Source: Coriobacteriia bacterium
Lineage (GTDB): Bacteria > Actinomycetota > Coriobacteriia > Anaerosomatales > Anaerosomataceae
Direction of reading: 5' to 3'
Assembly: GCA_016938395.1 (NCBI GenBank)
Contig: JAFGUS010000095.1
Location: 1 to 28,200 of the forward strand
DNA length: 28,200 nt
Shown: positions 1 through 8,366 of the stretch, in pieces
How the letters are laid out: the number at the start of each line of letters is the position of its first letter
Numbering within the stretch: the stretch's first letter is position 1
Notes under the pieces: generated by a model
What the model saw: only the letters and a program-made list of their open reading frames with translations
What the model was told of the DNA's origin: nothing
Database searches by the model: none
Program-made: the position numbers and the translations under genes

Positions 1-119
1 CCGGCCATCTCAGGCTGGCGGGCCATCGACTCGATGGTCTTGGAGCCCACAAGGGCCAGACCGATGGCAGCGCCGATGCCTCCGAGACCGAACGCCAGCG
101 CGTTACCCAGGTTCTCCAT
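1..119 (-). CDS. atpE: ATP synthase F0 subunit c, N-terminal part (partial)
   Basis: The gene runs off the left edge; only the first 39 codons are visible. The peptide starts MENLGNALAFGLGGIGAAIG, a glycine-rich first transmembrane helix, and ends in the polar loop ARQPEM, the hallmark of the F-type c subunit that contacts gamma/epsilon. The start is ATG at 117-119 behind a strong AGGAGG (minus strand, 125-130) 5 nt away. The ion-binding carboxylate lies in helix 2, beyond the window. Aligned through the ARQPE loop, the helix-1 position that is Gln32 in sodium-binding c rings is a leucine here, which suggests proton coupling (inference from half a protein). It follows atpB by 90 nt, and that gap carries a hairpin. 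Confidence 0.95.
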   Translation of the reverse strand, partial: MENLGNALAFGLGGIGAAIGLALVGSKTIESMARQPEMA

Positions 120-138
120 TGCTTCCTCCTCTTGGTTC

Positions 139-165
139 TCACCTGCCGGGCTGTCCCGCAGGTGA
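139..165 (-). promoter_or_regulatory. Leader hairpin just upstream of atpE
   Basis: On the minus strand the arm TCACCTGC pairs with GCAGGTGA (8 bp). Inside it a GGG/CCC stem closes on ACAG with one bulged G. The hairpin ends exactly 8 nt before the atpE AGGAGG. No T-run follows, so it is not an intrinsic terminator. It may stabilise or process the atp mRNA or boost atpE translation, since c subunit is needed in many copies per complex; that role is inference. Confidence 0.55.
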
Positions 166-209
166 CTCAGCCGTTATCCTTCACGCCGCGTGCGAGCGGC
201 GACCGAACC

Positions 210-1019
210 CTAGTGCTCGCCCGCGTGGAGCGCGCCATTGATGTAGACCGCCGTCAGGATCGTGAAGATGTACGCCTGCAGCACGGCGACCGCGAGCTCG
301 AACGCCCGCAGCAACACCTGCATGAAGAACGACAGCGGGAGCACGAGCGCGCCCACCGCAGTGAAGTGCTCGACGGCGAGGGCGGCGAAGATGGTGAACA
401 CGCCGAGCATGATGTGACCGGCGTACATGTTGGCAAAGAGACGAATGCCGAGCGTGAACGGCCGCAGGACGTGCGAGATGAGCTCGATCAGGAAGATCAG
501 CGGCGCAAGCCAGGCGGGCGTGCCCGACGGCACGAAACTCTTGATGTACTTACCGAGTCCGACCGTCTTGATGCCGATGCCGTTGTAGACGATGAACACG
601 ATGATCGCCCACGTGAAGGTGGTGCCCACCGTACCCGTGCCCGGCAGTGCCGGTGGGATGTTGCCGAGCAGGTTGTTGAACAGCACGAAGAAGAACATCG
701 TCCCGATGAACGGGAAGTACTTCTTGCCCTCGGGTCCCATGACATCGACCACGATGCCGTTGCGGACGAACTCGACGAGGGCTTCCGTGAGATTCCCGAT
801 GCCGCTCGGCACCAGGCTCACCTTGCGCGAGGCCACGATGAAGTACACGAGTATCGCCGCGACGCCGATGAGCAGCCAGAACGTGTAGTTCGTCAGACTG
901 AACGCGGCATGCTCGGACAGCGGCAGCACCGAGAGCTCGTGCAGCAGATGACCGATCTTCTCGGCCATCGGACTCATCTCTGCCGCCTGTTCTGCGGCGG
1001 TGACGACGGGTGCGGACAC
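210..1019 (-). CDS. atpB: ATP synthase F0 subunit a
   Basis: Membrane half-channel subunit of F-type ATP synthase; 269 aa, a normal length. The essential arginine is R193 in the motif GIRLFANMYAGH, preceded by LRPFTL (183-190 region). Positions equivalent to E. coli Glu219 and His245 are H202 and E241, the reciprocal His/Glu arrangement known from many other a subunits. Five to six hydrophobic helices span roughly 45-65, 103-122, 133-155, 170-186, 195-215 and 222-262. The GTG start at 1017-1019 has GGGAGGG 11 nt upstream, overlapping the stop of the preceding AtpI-like gene. Internal Met15 and Met18 are possible alternative starts but have weaker upstream signals. Confidence 0.96.
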   Translation of the reverse strand: MSAPVVTAAEQAAEMSPMAEKIGHLLHELSVLPLSEHAAFSLTNYTFWLLIGVAAILVYFIVASRKVSLVPSGIGNLTEALVEFVRNGIVVDVMGPEGKKYFPFIGTMFFFVLFNNLLGNIPPALPGTGTVGTTFTWAIIVFIVYNGIGIKTVGLGKYIKSFVPSGTPAWLAPLIFLIELISHVLRPFTLGIRLFANMYAGHIMLGVFTIFAALAVEHFTAVGALVLPLSFFMQVLLRAFELAVAVLQAYIFTILTAVYINGALHAGEH

Positions 1020-1037
1020 GGTGGCGGTCTCCCTCCC

Positions 1038-1421
1038 TTAAGCGGACGTGTGGGACGCGCGCGGGTGTGACATTCTCACGGCCTCGAAGGCCAGGCCGGC
1101 AACGAACGAGAGGCCGAGCGCGAGGCCGAAGGCAGGCAGGCCATCGCGGGCGAAGACGAAGTAGGCGGCGAGCGCCGCAAGCGCGAGGGTGAACCGCAGC
1201 CCCATCATCACGCCCACGATAGCGAGGCCGCGCATCGGGTCGTCGGGGGTCACGAATGCAACAGCACGCTCGGACACGAGCGCCAGGACGACGCCCAGCG
1301 TGATGCCGAGCGTCACTGCCACCAGGGGATGGCCGAGCAGGGAGGATGCAGCCGGTAGCACGCGGTCCCTTCGAACGGATTCCCTCACCCGAGCAGGGCC
1401 ATTCCGGGACGGAAGACGCAT
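1038..1421 (-). CDS. AtpI-like small membrane protein
   Basis: About 127 aa, with three strongly hydrophobic segments: near AVTLGITLGVVLALV, then LAIVGVMMGLRFTLALAALA, then FGLALGLSFVAGLAF. It sits directly upstream of atpB, with 18 nt between its TAA stop and the atpB GTG, in the slot of atpI or its actinobacterial counterpart. AtpI proteins help c-ring assembly or ion supply in some bacteria. The sequence is divergent and I call it mainly on position, topology and size. An upstream in-frame TTG at 1511 is excluded because a good promoter (-10 at 1500-1505) would start transcription downstream of it. I chose ATG 1419-1421, but it lacks a clear Shine-Dalgarno; a GTG at 1386-1388 is an alternative. 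Confidence 0.6.
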   Translation of the reverse strand: MRLPSRNGPARVRESVRRDRVLPAASSLLGHPLVAVTLGITLGVVLALVSERAVAFVTPDDPMRGLAIVGVMMGLRFTLALAALAAYFVFARDGLPAFGLALGLSFVAGLAFEAVRMSHPRASHTSA

Positions 1422-1499
1422 CGGAGAGCACGCGACAGCGTGGCATGGTTCGTCAGCATCGGACTCCGGGCCCCGGGGGTGGCCTCGGAAAGCGTGCTC

Positions 1500-1528
1500 A
1501 CTATACAACAACGCCTTGTGGGTAACAA
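1500..1528 (-). promoter_or_regulatory. Promoter of the ATP synthase operon
   Basis: On the minus strand TTGTTA (1523-1528) lies 17 nt from TATAGT (1500-1505), a SigA-type promoter matching the consensus at 4/6 and 5/6 positions. Predicted transcription starts near 1493, leaving a leader of about 70 nt before the AtpI-like gene. It separates the atp genes from wecA. Confidence 0.6.
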
Positions 1529-1587
1529 CCGCGTGTCGCGGGGGTCACGGGACGGTGTCAGAGAGCACGTTTGGGGCAGTCGAACAA

Positions 1588-1604
1588 CGCGCGCCGAACG
1601 CGCG
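1588..1604 (-). terminator. Weak hairpin after wecA
   Basis: Minus-strand CGCGCG-TTCGG-CGCGCG, 6 bp with a 5-nt loop, located 18 nt after the wecA stop and followed only by TTGTT. It lies between wecA and the atp promoter, the right place for a terminator. The poor U-tract makes this a low-confidence call; termination could also be Rho-dependent. Confidence 0.35.
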
Positions 1605-1621
1605 GGGAGCCCTTCACCGGC

Positions 1622-2689
1622 TCATTCATCCTCGTGATGAGCGGCCTCGAACAGGCCGAGCCAGTACGCCATCAGACCCGAGAGAACAGCCAATACGATG
1701 AAGGTCAGCGCACGGTAGACCGTGGGCGTCCAGCGCATCGCGTAGCCGCCGATTGCAAGCGCGACGGACCATACGTAGATGATGAGCACGGTCTGCCGCT
1801 GATCGAATCCCCGGCCGAGAAGCCGGTGGTGAATGTGACCCTTGTCGGCCTCCTGGATCGGCCGTCCGTGCCGACGCCGGCGCACGATCGCAGAGAACGT
1901 GTCGAAGACGGGGACGCCGATGACGAGCAGCGGCACGACGAGCGTGATGGCCGCGGTCGACTTCATCACACCGAGCAGTGCCACGCATGAGAGCGTGAAC
2001 CCGAGGAAGAGCGCCCCTGAATCGCCCATGAAGATGGATGCAGGATGGAAGTTGTACCGCAAGAAGCCGAGGCAGGCTCCCACGAGCGCCGCGGCGAAGA
2101 CTGCGGCGAGCATCTGGTTGGACTGCTGCGCCAGCACCAGGAGGCTGACACCGGCGATCGCCGTGACACCGGCGGCCAGCCCGTCCAGACCGTCGATGAG
2201 GTTGATCACGTTGGCGAAACCGGTCATCCAGAAGAGCGTGGCCGGGATGGAGAGAACCCCCAGGAGGATGAGTCCTCCGCCGACAGGGTCGCCGATGAAC
2301 TCGATGCGCGCTCCCGCGTAGTACGCGAGACCTGCCGCCAGGAGCTGACCGAGGAACTTGTGACTGGGACGCAGATCAAGCACATCATCGAGCAGGCCGA
2401 CGGTGAACATGAGCGCGAGCGCGGCGAGCACGCCGTAGGCGAGGGGCCCGGCATCGGTGAGGGCGGGCGCCCACCCAAGTGCGCGTTCCCCGGCCAGCCG
2501 GACGAGGACCGCGGCGGCGAATCCCGCAAACATGGCGACCCCGCCGACGCGCGGGATCGCGCCTTGATGCACGTGGCGGCCGCCCGGGTGAGCCACGATG
2601 CCCAGTCGCCGACCCACGAGCCGGACGATCGGCGTCACCATCAGCGTCACAACGAGCGCGGCCGCCATGACGACGAGATGCGCACCCAT
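1622..2689 (-). CDS. wecA: Undecaprenyl-phosphate GlcNAc-1-phosphate transferase (WecA/TagO type)
   Basis: Polytopic membrane enzyme of the MraY/WecA family, 355 aa. It transfers a sugar-1-phosphate from a UDP-sugar to undecaprenyl phosphate, starting surface polymer or cell-wall glycan synthesis. Visible motifs: HPGGR-x5-IPRVGG (35-50), the catalytic LLDDVLD with D101-D102, NLIDGLDGL (163-171), GDSG (222-225) and the WecA-type HIHHR (285-289), which distinguishes it from MraY. About eleven hydrophobic helices. The ATG at 2687-2689 is 2 nt past the dCMP deaminase stop, so the two are co-transcribed. The position before atpI-like/atpB matches the rfe-atpB order of mycobacteria. Exact sugar substrate is not determinable from sequence. 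Confidence 0.92.
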   Translation of the reverse strand: MGAHLVVMAAALVVTLMVTPIVRLVGRRLGIVAHPGGRHVHQGAIPRVGGVAMFAGFAAAVLVRLAGERALGWAPALTDAGPLAYGVLAALALMFTVGLLDDVLDLRPSHKFLGQLLAAGLAYYAGARIEFIGDPVGGGLILLGVLSIPATLFWMTGFANVINLIDGLDGLAAGVTAIAGVSLLVLAQQSNQMLAAVFAAALVGACLGFLRYNFHPASIFMGDSGALFLGFTLSCVALLGVMKSTAAITLVVPLLVIGVPVFDTFSAIVRRRRHGRPIQEADKGHIHHRLLGRGFDQRQTVLIIYVWSVALAIGGYAMRWTPTVYRALTFIVLAVLSGLMAYWLGLFEAAHHEDE

Positions 2690-2691
2690 GT

Positions 2692-3150
2692 TCACGCAGG
2701 ATCCCGTCGCGTCATACAGACCGGCACGATTCCCGCCTCGGCGAGCATCTCCTCCGAGAGCGGATCGGGGTAGGGCTCGCGGTAGACGATGCCCACCACA
2801 CCAGCGTTGATCAGGATCTTGGCGCAGAGCACGCACGGCTGGTGGGTGCAGTATGCGGTCGCGCCGTCGATGGAGATGCCGTGACGCGCTGCCTGGATGA
2901 CCGCATTCTGCTCGGCGTGGATGCCCCGACACAGTTCGTGCTGGGTGCCCGAGGGGATACCCCGCTGCTCGCGGATGCATCCCACCTCGTCACAGTGCGC
3001 GAGCCCGGCGGGCACACCGTTGTAGCCGGTGGCGAGGATACGCTTGTCTTTGACGAGTACCGCGCCGATCTGCCGGCGCACGCACGTAGCGCGCTCGGAC
3101 ACGTGGTCGGCGATCGTCATGAAGTACTCGTCCCAGGATGGGCGTGGCAT
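2692..3150 (-). CDS. dCMP deaminase (cytidine/deoxycytidylate deaminase family)
   Basis: Zinc enzyme converting dCMP to dUMP, the substrate of thymidylate synthase. 152 aa from the chosen start. The zinc and catalytic site is complete: HAEQN with H78 and E80, then PCVLC with C106 and C109. The upstream stretch with C and H residues (AHCDEVGC) matches the extra metal/effector site of ComEB-type dCMP deaminases. An in-frame start further upstream (3204) would run into upp. I prefer ATG 3148-3150 because conserved sequence begins there ([11 protein letters not shown]) and GGAAGGGG lies 12 nt upstream. It follows upp by 19 nt. Confidence 0.9.
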   Translation of the reverse strand: MPRPSWDEYFMTIADHVSERATCVRRQIGAVLVKDKRILATGYNGVPAGLAHCDEVGCIREQRGIPSGTQHELCRGIHAEQNAVIQAARHGISIDGATAYCTHQPCVLCAKILINAGVVGIVYREPYPDPLSEEMLAEAGIVPVCMTRRDPA

Positions 3151-3169
3151 GGCGGGGATCGGCCCCTTC

Positions 3170-3817
3170 CTACTTCGTGCCGAAGAGGCGATCGCCCGCG
3201 TCACCCAGGCCGGGGACGATGTAGGCGTGTTCGTTCAGGTGGCTGTCGATCGCGCACGTGTAGATGGTGACGTCGTCGCAGACCTCGCTGATCTCGTCGA
3301 TACCCTCGGGAGCGGCGATGAGCACGAGCAGGTTGATCTCACGGGCGCCACGCTCGCGCAGGAACTGCACGGCGGCGGCGGCCGAGCCGCCGGTGGCGAG
3401 CATGGGGTCGACGATGAGCACGTCGCGCTCCCCGATGTCCTCGGGAAGTTTGCAGTAGTACTCGACCGGCTTCAGGGTCTCGGGATCACGGTACAGGCCC
3501 ACATGTCCGACCTTGGCCGCAGGGATGAGCTCGAGAATGCCGTCGACCATGCCGAGACCGGCGCGCAGGATCGGGATGACCGCCACCTTCTTGCCCGCGA
3601 GCACGTGCGTCGTGGTCTGCGTGATCGGAGTGGTCACCACCGTCTCGGCGAGCTGGAAGCTGCGCGTAGCCTCATAGGCCATGAGCATCGCGAGCTCCTT
3701 GACGAGCTCGCGGAACTCCTTCGCGCCGGTGCCCACGTCGCGCAGGATGGACAGCTTGTGCTGCACGAGCGGATGGTCGACGACCACCACGTTGTCCCAG
3801 CGCGGGTCCTTGGTCAT
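3170..3817 (-). CDS. upp: Uracil phosphoribosyltransferase
   Basis: Pyrimidine salvage: uracil + PRPP to UMP. 215 aa, typical length. The PRPP-binding loop is at 132-146 ([15 protein letters not shown]) and the C-terminal uracil-binding signature [16 protein letters not shown] is complete. The ATG at 3815-3817 has AGGAGG 6 nt upstream, lying in the 15-nt gap after the glyA stop. The order glyA-upp-dCMP deaminase groups one-carbon and pyrimidine steps. Confidence 0.97.
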   Translation of the reverse strand: MTKDPRWDNVVVVDHPLVQHKLSILRDVGTGAKEFRELVKELAMLMAYEATRSFQLAETVVTTPITQTTTHVLAGKKVAVIPILRAGLGMVDGILELIPAAKVGHVGLYRDPETLKPVEYYCKLPEDIGERDVLIVDPMLATGGSAAAAVQFLRERGAREINLLVLIAAPEGIDEISEVCDDVTIYTCAIDSHLNEHAYIVPGLGDAGDRLFGTK

Positions 3818-3832
3818 GCTCGTCCTCCTCGG

Positions 3833-5077
3833 TCAGAGCTCCGGATAGAGCGGATGGGCGTCGAGCAGCGCCGACACCTCGGCACGGATCCTCTCGAGCA
3901 CGGCGGGCTCCTGCCGGCGGAAGATCGCCTCGGCGAGCAGTCGGCCCACCGTGTTCGCCTCGGCCTCGTCGAACCCGCGCGTGGTCATCGCGGCCGAGCC
4001 CACGCGGATGCCGCTCGTCACGAACGGGCTCTCGGGGTCGTGGGGGATCGCGTTCTTGTTGACCGTGATGCCGACCTCCTCGAGAAGCGCCTGGGCCTCC
4101 TTGCCGGTGACACCCGCGGGACGCAGGTCCACGAGCAGCAGGTGGTTGTCGGTTCCGCCGGAGACGAGGCGCAGCCCGGCTTCCACCATGGCCTCCCCCA
4201 TCACACGCGCGTTGGCGACGACACGGTCGATGTAGGTGGCGAACTCCGGCTGCATCGCCTCGTGGAAGGCGACCGCCTTGGCCGCGATGATGTGCTCGAG
4301 CGGTCCGCCCTGCAGGCCCGGGAACACCGCCTTGTCGATGGCGGTGGCGTGCGCTGCTGTGCACAGGATGAAGCCGCTCCTCGGCCCGCGGAGCGTCTTG
4401 TGTGACGTGGACGTAACGACGTCCGCGTACGGGACGGGTGACGGGTGCGCTCCGGTGGCCACGAGCCCCGCGATGTGCGCCATGTCGACCATGAGCGCGG
4501 CACCCACCTCATCGGCGATCTCGCGGAACCGTGGGAAGTCGATGATGCGCGGGTATGCCGAGGCGCCGGCGATGATCATCTTCGGCCGGTGCTCGCGCGC
4601 GAGCCGGGCGACCTCGTCGTAGTCGATGCGCTCGTCGGGGCCCAGACCGTAGGGCACCACGTTGAACCACTTGCCCGAGAAGTTCACGGGCGATCCGTGG
4701 GTGAGATGGCCGCCCATTGCGAGGTTCATGCCGAGGTACGTGTCGCCCGGCTGCATGAGCGCGTAGAACGCCGCGAGGTTGGCCGGCGCACCCGCGTGCG
4801 GCTGCACGTTGGCGTGCTCGGCGCCGAAGAGCGTCTTGGCGCGCTCGCGCGCGAGGTCCTCGACGATGTCGACCTTCTCGCAGCCGCCGTAGTAGCGCTT
4901 GCCCGGGAGTCCCTCCGCGTACTTGTTCGTGAGCACCGTACCGGCGGCCTCGAGGACCGCCATCGACACGAAGTTCTCGGACGCGATGAGCTCGATGGTC
5001 TCGCGCTGCCGCGCGAGCTCGGCATCGATGGCCGCGGCCAGCTCCGGGTCGGTGCCGGGCAGGTAACGCAGTGACAT
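3833..5077 (-). CDS. glyA: Serine hydroxymethyltransferase
   Basis: PLP enzyme interconverting serine and glycine and charging tetrahydrofolate with a methylene group; 414 aa. The Schiff-base lysine is K227 in [14 protein letters not shown], with the cofactor residues D198 and H201 in VDMAH upstream. The tetrahydrofolate/PLP motif reads PHAGAPAN where many homologues have PHSGSQAN, a clade variant that does not touch the catalytic lysine. The ATG at 5075-5077 has AGGAGAGGGG 6 nt upstream; the in-frame extension to 5134 has no such site. The methylene-THF it makes feeds ThyX, encoded about 4.3 kb upstream in the direction of transcription. Confidence 0.97.
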   Translation of the reverse strand: MSLRYLPGTDPELAAAIDAELARQRETIELIASENFVSMAVLEAAGTVLTNKYAEGLPGKRYYGGCEKVDIVEDLARERAKTLFGAEHANVQPHAGAPANLAAFYALMQPGDTYLGMNLAMGGHLTHGSPVNFSGKWFNVVPYGLGPDERIDYDEVARLAREHRPKMIIAGASAYPRIIDFPRFREIADEVGAALMVDMAHIAGLVATGAHPSPVPYADVVTSTSHKTLRGPRSGFILCTAAHATAIDKAVFPGLQGGPLEHIIAAKAVAFHEAMQPEFATYIDRVVANARVMGEAMVEAGLRLVSGGTDNHLLLVDLRPAGVTGKEAQALLEEVGITVNKNAIPHDPESPFVTSGIRVGSAAMTTRGFDEAEANTVGRLLAEAIFRRQEPAVLERIRAEVSALLDAHPLYPEL

Positions 5078-5134
5078 GGAGTTCCCCTCTCCTACCGTTC
5101 GCGTCGTGAAGCGTTCATCACCGGCATCACGCAC

Positions 5135-5581
5135 TCAGTCGGCGTCGGTCTCAAGTGCGGCGATCTTCTCCACCCGGCGCTGATGTCGGCCCCCCTCGAA
5201 CCCGGTGCCGAGGAACGCGTCGATCACCTCGGCGGCGCGCTCAGGCCCGATGTACCGGCCGGGCAGTGTGAGCACGTTGGCGTTGTTGTGCAGCCGAGCC
5301 ATGTGCGCCATCTCCGGATCCGAGGCCTGCACCGCGCGCACGCCCGGGATCTTGTTCGCCGCAATGGCCATCCCAAGCCCCGTGCCGCAGACGAGCACGC
5401 CGATATCCGCCTCGCCGGAGGCCACTGCACGTCCGACTACAGCGGCGAAGTCCGGGTAGTCCACCGAATCCTCGCTGTCCGTACCAACGTCGGTGACCTC
5501 GTGGCCGAGACCGTTCAGAAATCCCTTCACGTGCTCCTTGAGCGCGAAACCACCGTGATCGGCCCCGAGATAGATGCGCAT
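5135..5581 (-). CDS. rpiB: Ribose-5-phosphate isomerase B
   Basis: Interconverts ribulose-5-phosphate and ribose-5-phosphate in the pentose phosphate pathway; 148 aa. The N-terminal GADHGGF (D8, H9), the active-site cysteine C65 in VCGTGLGMAIAANK with T67, and H98 in ARLHNNANVL are present. The ATG at 5579-5581 has AAGGGG 6 nt upstream. An open frame continues upstream into tsaC, but the family N-terminus (MRIYLGADHG) starts here. The 82-nt gap to tsaC holds a long inverted repeat. Confidence 0.96.
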   Translation of the reverse strand: MRIYLGADHGGFALKEHVKGFLNGLGHEVTDVGTDSEDSVDYPDFAAVVGRAVASGEADIGVLVCGTGLGMAIAANKIPGVRAVQASDPEMAHMARLHNNANVLTLPGRYIGPERAAEVIDAFLGTGFEGGRHQRRVEKIAALETDAD

Positions 5582-5599
5582 GGGTATCCCCTTCGTGCG

Positions 5600-5640
5600 T
5601 GCGGGAGGCGGCCGACGTGGGCCACCTCCCGCAGATTGTA
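5600..5640 (-). promoter_or_regulatory. Long inverted repeat and possible -10 before rpiB
   Basis: On the minus strand TGCGGGAGG-T-GGCC pairs with GGCC-G-CCTCCCGCA around a 6-nt loop: 9 bp, one mismatch, 4 bp (5600-5633). A TACAAT (5635-5640) abuts it, but no convincing -35 is seen. If that -10 works, the palindrome covers the transcription start and could be a protein-binding operator. If transcription comes from upstream, it is a leader hairpin ending 6-7 nt before the Shine-Dalgarno. No T-run follows, so it is not an intrinsic terminator of tsaC. Confidence 0.5.
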
Positions 5641-5663
5641 CCGTATCGTTCGGCGACCGCCGC

Positions 5664-6308
5664 CTACGAGACCATGGCCTTCGCGACCGCCATGATGTCG
5701 GCTTCGGCGATGGGACCCACACGCGTGACCACCGGCTCCGGACCCGTGCAGTCCACCACCGTTGAGGCCATCCGGTGTGGCGTCTCACCGCCGTCGAGCG
5801 TGAGGTCGGCCGCTGCGATGATCCGCTCCTCGAGCTCGTCGAACGCGCCCGCTGCGGGCTGACCCGACGTGTTGGCCGAGGTGGTGATGATTGCTGCACC
5901 GCTCGCCCGGATCAAGTCCTGCACGAGGTCGTGGGCCGGCGAGCGCAGCGCGACCGTGCCGCGATCGTCGCGGAACTCCGGCGCCACGATGTCGGCCGCC
6001 TTCACCACGATGGTGAGCGCACCCGGCCAGAAGGCCCTGGCAAGCCGGTGTGCGTATTCGGGCACCTCGATGCCGTAGGTGTCGAGAGCCGCCTCGTCCT
6101 CGACAAGCCACGGCAGCGGCTTGTTCTTCGGCCGCATCTTGATGTCGATGATCTCCTGCGGTCCGAAACACGATGTAGCGGAAGCGCCGATCCCGTAGAC
6201 GGTCTCCGTCGGGAACACGATGATGCCCCCGTCCCGAAGCACCGTGGCGGCGAGATTGACGACTTCCGCCGAGGGGTTTTCGGGGTCGATATGAATCACC
6301 TTGCTCAT
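5664..6308 (-). CDS. tsaC: L-threonylcarbamoyladenylate synthase (TsaC/Sua5, YrdC domain)
   Basis: Makes threonylcarbamoyl-AMP from threonine, bicarbonate and ATP, the first step of the tRNA t6A37 modification. 214 aa, the short single-domain form without the Sua5 C-terminal extension. Motifs: [10 protein letters not shown] (32-41), KMRPKNKPL (57-65), FWPGALT (93-99) and SANTSG (144-149). The ATG at 6306-6308 overlaps the prmC stop as ATGA, so translation is coupled. prmC-tsaC adjacency is widespread in bacteria. Confidence 0.96.
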   Translation of the reverse strand: MSKVIHIDPENPSAEVVNLAATVLRDGGIIVFPTETVYGIGASATSCFGPQEIIDIKMRPKNKPLPWLVEDEAALDTYGIEVPEYAHRLARAFWPGALTIVVKAADIVAPEFRDDRGTVALRSPAHDLVQDLIRASGAAIITTSANTSGQPAAGAFDELEERIIAAADLTLDGGETPHRMASTVVDCTGPEPVVTRVGPIAEADIMAVAKAMVS

Positions 6309-7186
6309 GGTTGCATCGCCTCGCCTTTCTGTCCGTAGACGATACGTTCCCTACCGGTCAGGTCCTTGCGGACCGTTACACACGAGTACGACGTCCCGAG
6401 TACTGCGGCCGCCTCGGCAACGCACCTGCTGTCGAGCTCGAGAGCGACCAGACCTCGTGGCGCAAGCCATCCCTGCGACTCCCGCGCGATACGCCGGAAG
6501 ACGTCCAGGCCGTCGGCACCGCCGTCGAGAGCCTCGCCGGGCTCGAAGCCGAGGACTTCGGCTGGAAGATCGGGGATATCCGCGCTCGGGATGTACGGCG
6601 GGTTCGAAACGACGACGTCGAATCTCCCACGGAGGTGTGCCGGCAGCGGATCGAAAAGGTCTCCATGGACTACTTGTACCCTGTCTGCCACCTTTGCGTG
6701 AAGTGCGTTCCGACGAGCGGCCTCCACGGCCCGCTCGCCGACATCAGTGGCCCACACCGTCGCTCCCGGATGCTCGTGCGCAACCGACACGGCCACACAG
6801 CCCGAACCGGTGCACAGGTCGACGACTACGGGCTCAGCGATGCCGCCGATGTGCTCGAGCACCACGTCCACGAGCACCTCGGTCTCAGGACGTGGGATGA
6901 ACACACCTGGCTCCACGTGCATGACGAGGTGCCGGAACGGCATCTCACCGGTGACGTACTGCAGCGGCATGCCCTCGGCACGCTTGCCGACGAGCGTGCG
7001 ATAGCGCTCGCGCTCGTCCGGGGTGAGCGGCCGATCGTAGAGAGCGTAGAGCTCCACCCGCGAGAGACCCGTCGCCGACGAGAGAAGCCACTCAGCCGAG
7101 CGGCGCGGGTGCTCGTCCGCCTTGCGCCCCAGATACTCCACGGTCCACTCGAGCGCGTCTTTCACTGTCCAGACGCGCTCGGCCAC
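6305..7186 (-). CDS. prmC: Release factor glutamine methyltransferase
   Basis: SAM-dependent methylation of the GGQ glutamine of peptide release factors. 293 aa. N-terminal helical substrate domain (about 1-85), then FIPRPETE (96-103), SAM-binding DLCTGSG (123-129) and the catalytic NPPY (195-198). The GTG start at 7184-7186 directly follows the prfA TGA with no spacing. Its substrate RF1 is encoded immediately upstream. Confidence 0.97.
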   Translation of the reverse strand: MAERVWTVKDALEWTVEYLGRKADEHPRRSAEWLLSSATGLSRVELYALYDRPLTPDERERYRTLVGKRAEGMPLQYVTGEMPFRHLVMHVEPGVFIPRPETEVLVDVVLEHIGGIAEPVVVDLCTGSGCVAVSVAHEHPGATVWATDVGERAVEAARRNALHAKVADRVQVVHGDLFDPLPAHLRGRFDVVVSNPPYIPSADIPDLPAEVLGFEPGEALDGGADGLDVFRRIARESQGWLAPRGLVALELDSRCVAEAAAVLGTSYSCVTVRKDLTGRERIVYGQKGEAMQP

Positions 7187-8254
7187 TCAGACCACCGCCG
7201 CCAGTCGCTCCGCCCGGTCGGCGGCAGCCAGCCCCTCGAGCAGGGCATCGAGGTCCCCCATGAGCACCCCCGGCAGGTTATGCACCGTAAGGCCGATCCT
7301 GTGGTCGGTGATGCGGTCCTGCGGGACGTTGTACGTGCGGATCTTCTCCGAGCGGTCGCCGCTCCCGATCTGGCTCTTCCGCGTGGCGCCCAGCTCGGCG
7401 TTGCGACGCTCGATCTCCGCTTCGTACAGACGCGCGCGGAGCACGCGCATCGCCGCCTCCTTGTTCTGGAGCTGCGACTTCTGGTTCTGCGACTGCACCA
7501 CCACGCCGGTGGGCACGTGGGTGATGCGGACCGCCGAGTCGGTGGTGTTGACGCTCTGACCGCCCGGGCCACTCGAGCGGTAGACGTCGATGCGCAAGTC
7601 GCTCTGGTTGATCTCGATCTCGACGTCCTCGGCCTCGGGGAGCACGGCCACCGTGGCCGTTGAGGTGTGGATGCGGCCCTGGCTCTCGGTGGCGGGCACA
7701 CGCTGCACGCGGTGGACGCCGCTTTCGAACTTCATCTTGGAGTAGACGCCCTTGCCCTTGATCATGAACGAGACGTCCTTGTAGCCGCCGACCTCGTTCT
7801 CGGCGACGTCGATCTCCTCGACCTTCCACTTCTGACGCTCCGCGTAGCGGACATACATGCGATAGAGGTCGCCCGCAAACAGTCCCGCCTCATCGCCGCC
7901 GGCGCCGGCCCTGATCTCGATGATGACGTTCTTCTCGTCGTTGGGGTCCGCCGGGAGCATCATGACCTTGAGCTCCTCTTCGAGCCCCTCGACCTGACCC
8001 TCGAGTTCGTCCAGCTCTTCTTTGGCGAGATCCTTCATCTCGGGATCGGTCTCGGTCTTGAGCATCTCACGGGCACCCGCGATGCCGTCGAGCACGCCGA
8101 GGTACTCGCGGACCTTCGCCGCGAGCGGCGTCATGTCCGAGTGCTCCTTGGCCAGGCGCGCGTACTCCTTCTGGTCGCTCAAGACATCGGGGTCGGAGAG
8201 CTTGGCGGTGATCTCCTCGTACGAGGAGAGTATGGATTCGAGCTTGTTACGCAT
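7187..8254 (-). CDS. prfA: Peptide chain release factor 1
   Basis: Terminates translation at UAA and UAG. 355 aa. The tripeptide anticodon is PAT (187-189), which marks RF1 rather than RF2 (SPF), and the peptidyl-tRNA hydrolysis motif GGQ is at 231-233 within [10 protein letters not shown]. The ATG at 8252-8254 has TGAGGA about 9 nt upstream. The 112-nt gap to the preceding gene shows no strong promoter; a TGCTACGCT extended -10-like string near 8284-8292 is weak. Confidence 0.98.
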   Translation of the reverse strand: MRNKLESILSSYEEITAKLSDPDVLSDQKEYARLAKEHSDMTPLAAKVREYLGVLDGIAGAREMLKTETDPEMKDLAKEELDELEGQVEGLEEELKVMMLPADPNDEKNVIIEIRAGAGGDEAGLFAGDLYRMYVRYAERQKWKVEEIDVAENEVGGYKDVSFMIKGKGVYSKMKFESGVHRVQRVPATESQGRIHTSTATVAVLPEAEDVEIEINQSDLRIDVYRSSGPGGQSVNTTDSAVRITHVPTGVVVQSQNQKSQLQNKEAAMRVLRARLYEAEIERRNAELGATRKSQIGSGDRSEKIRTYNVPQDRITDHRIGLTVHNLPGVLMGDLDALLEGLAAADRAERLAAVV

Positions 8255-8366
8255 GGTGGTCGTTCCTCACGAAGTCGGTACCCGAAGCGTAGCACGTCAT
8301 CTGCCCGGGACGGCACGTTCGAGGTGTTGCAGCGCGGGGCGGAGGGCGCGCGCGGCAACGCCCGAC

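Noticed and set aside
3029..4405. Long plus-strand open frame of over 450 codons
   Set aside because: It is antisense to upp and glyA, whose motifs are complete. It reads as Arg/His/Asp/Glu/Val-rich noise, a usual effect of high GC at third positions.
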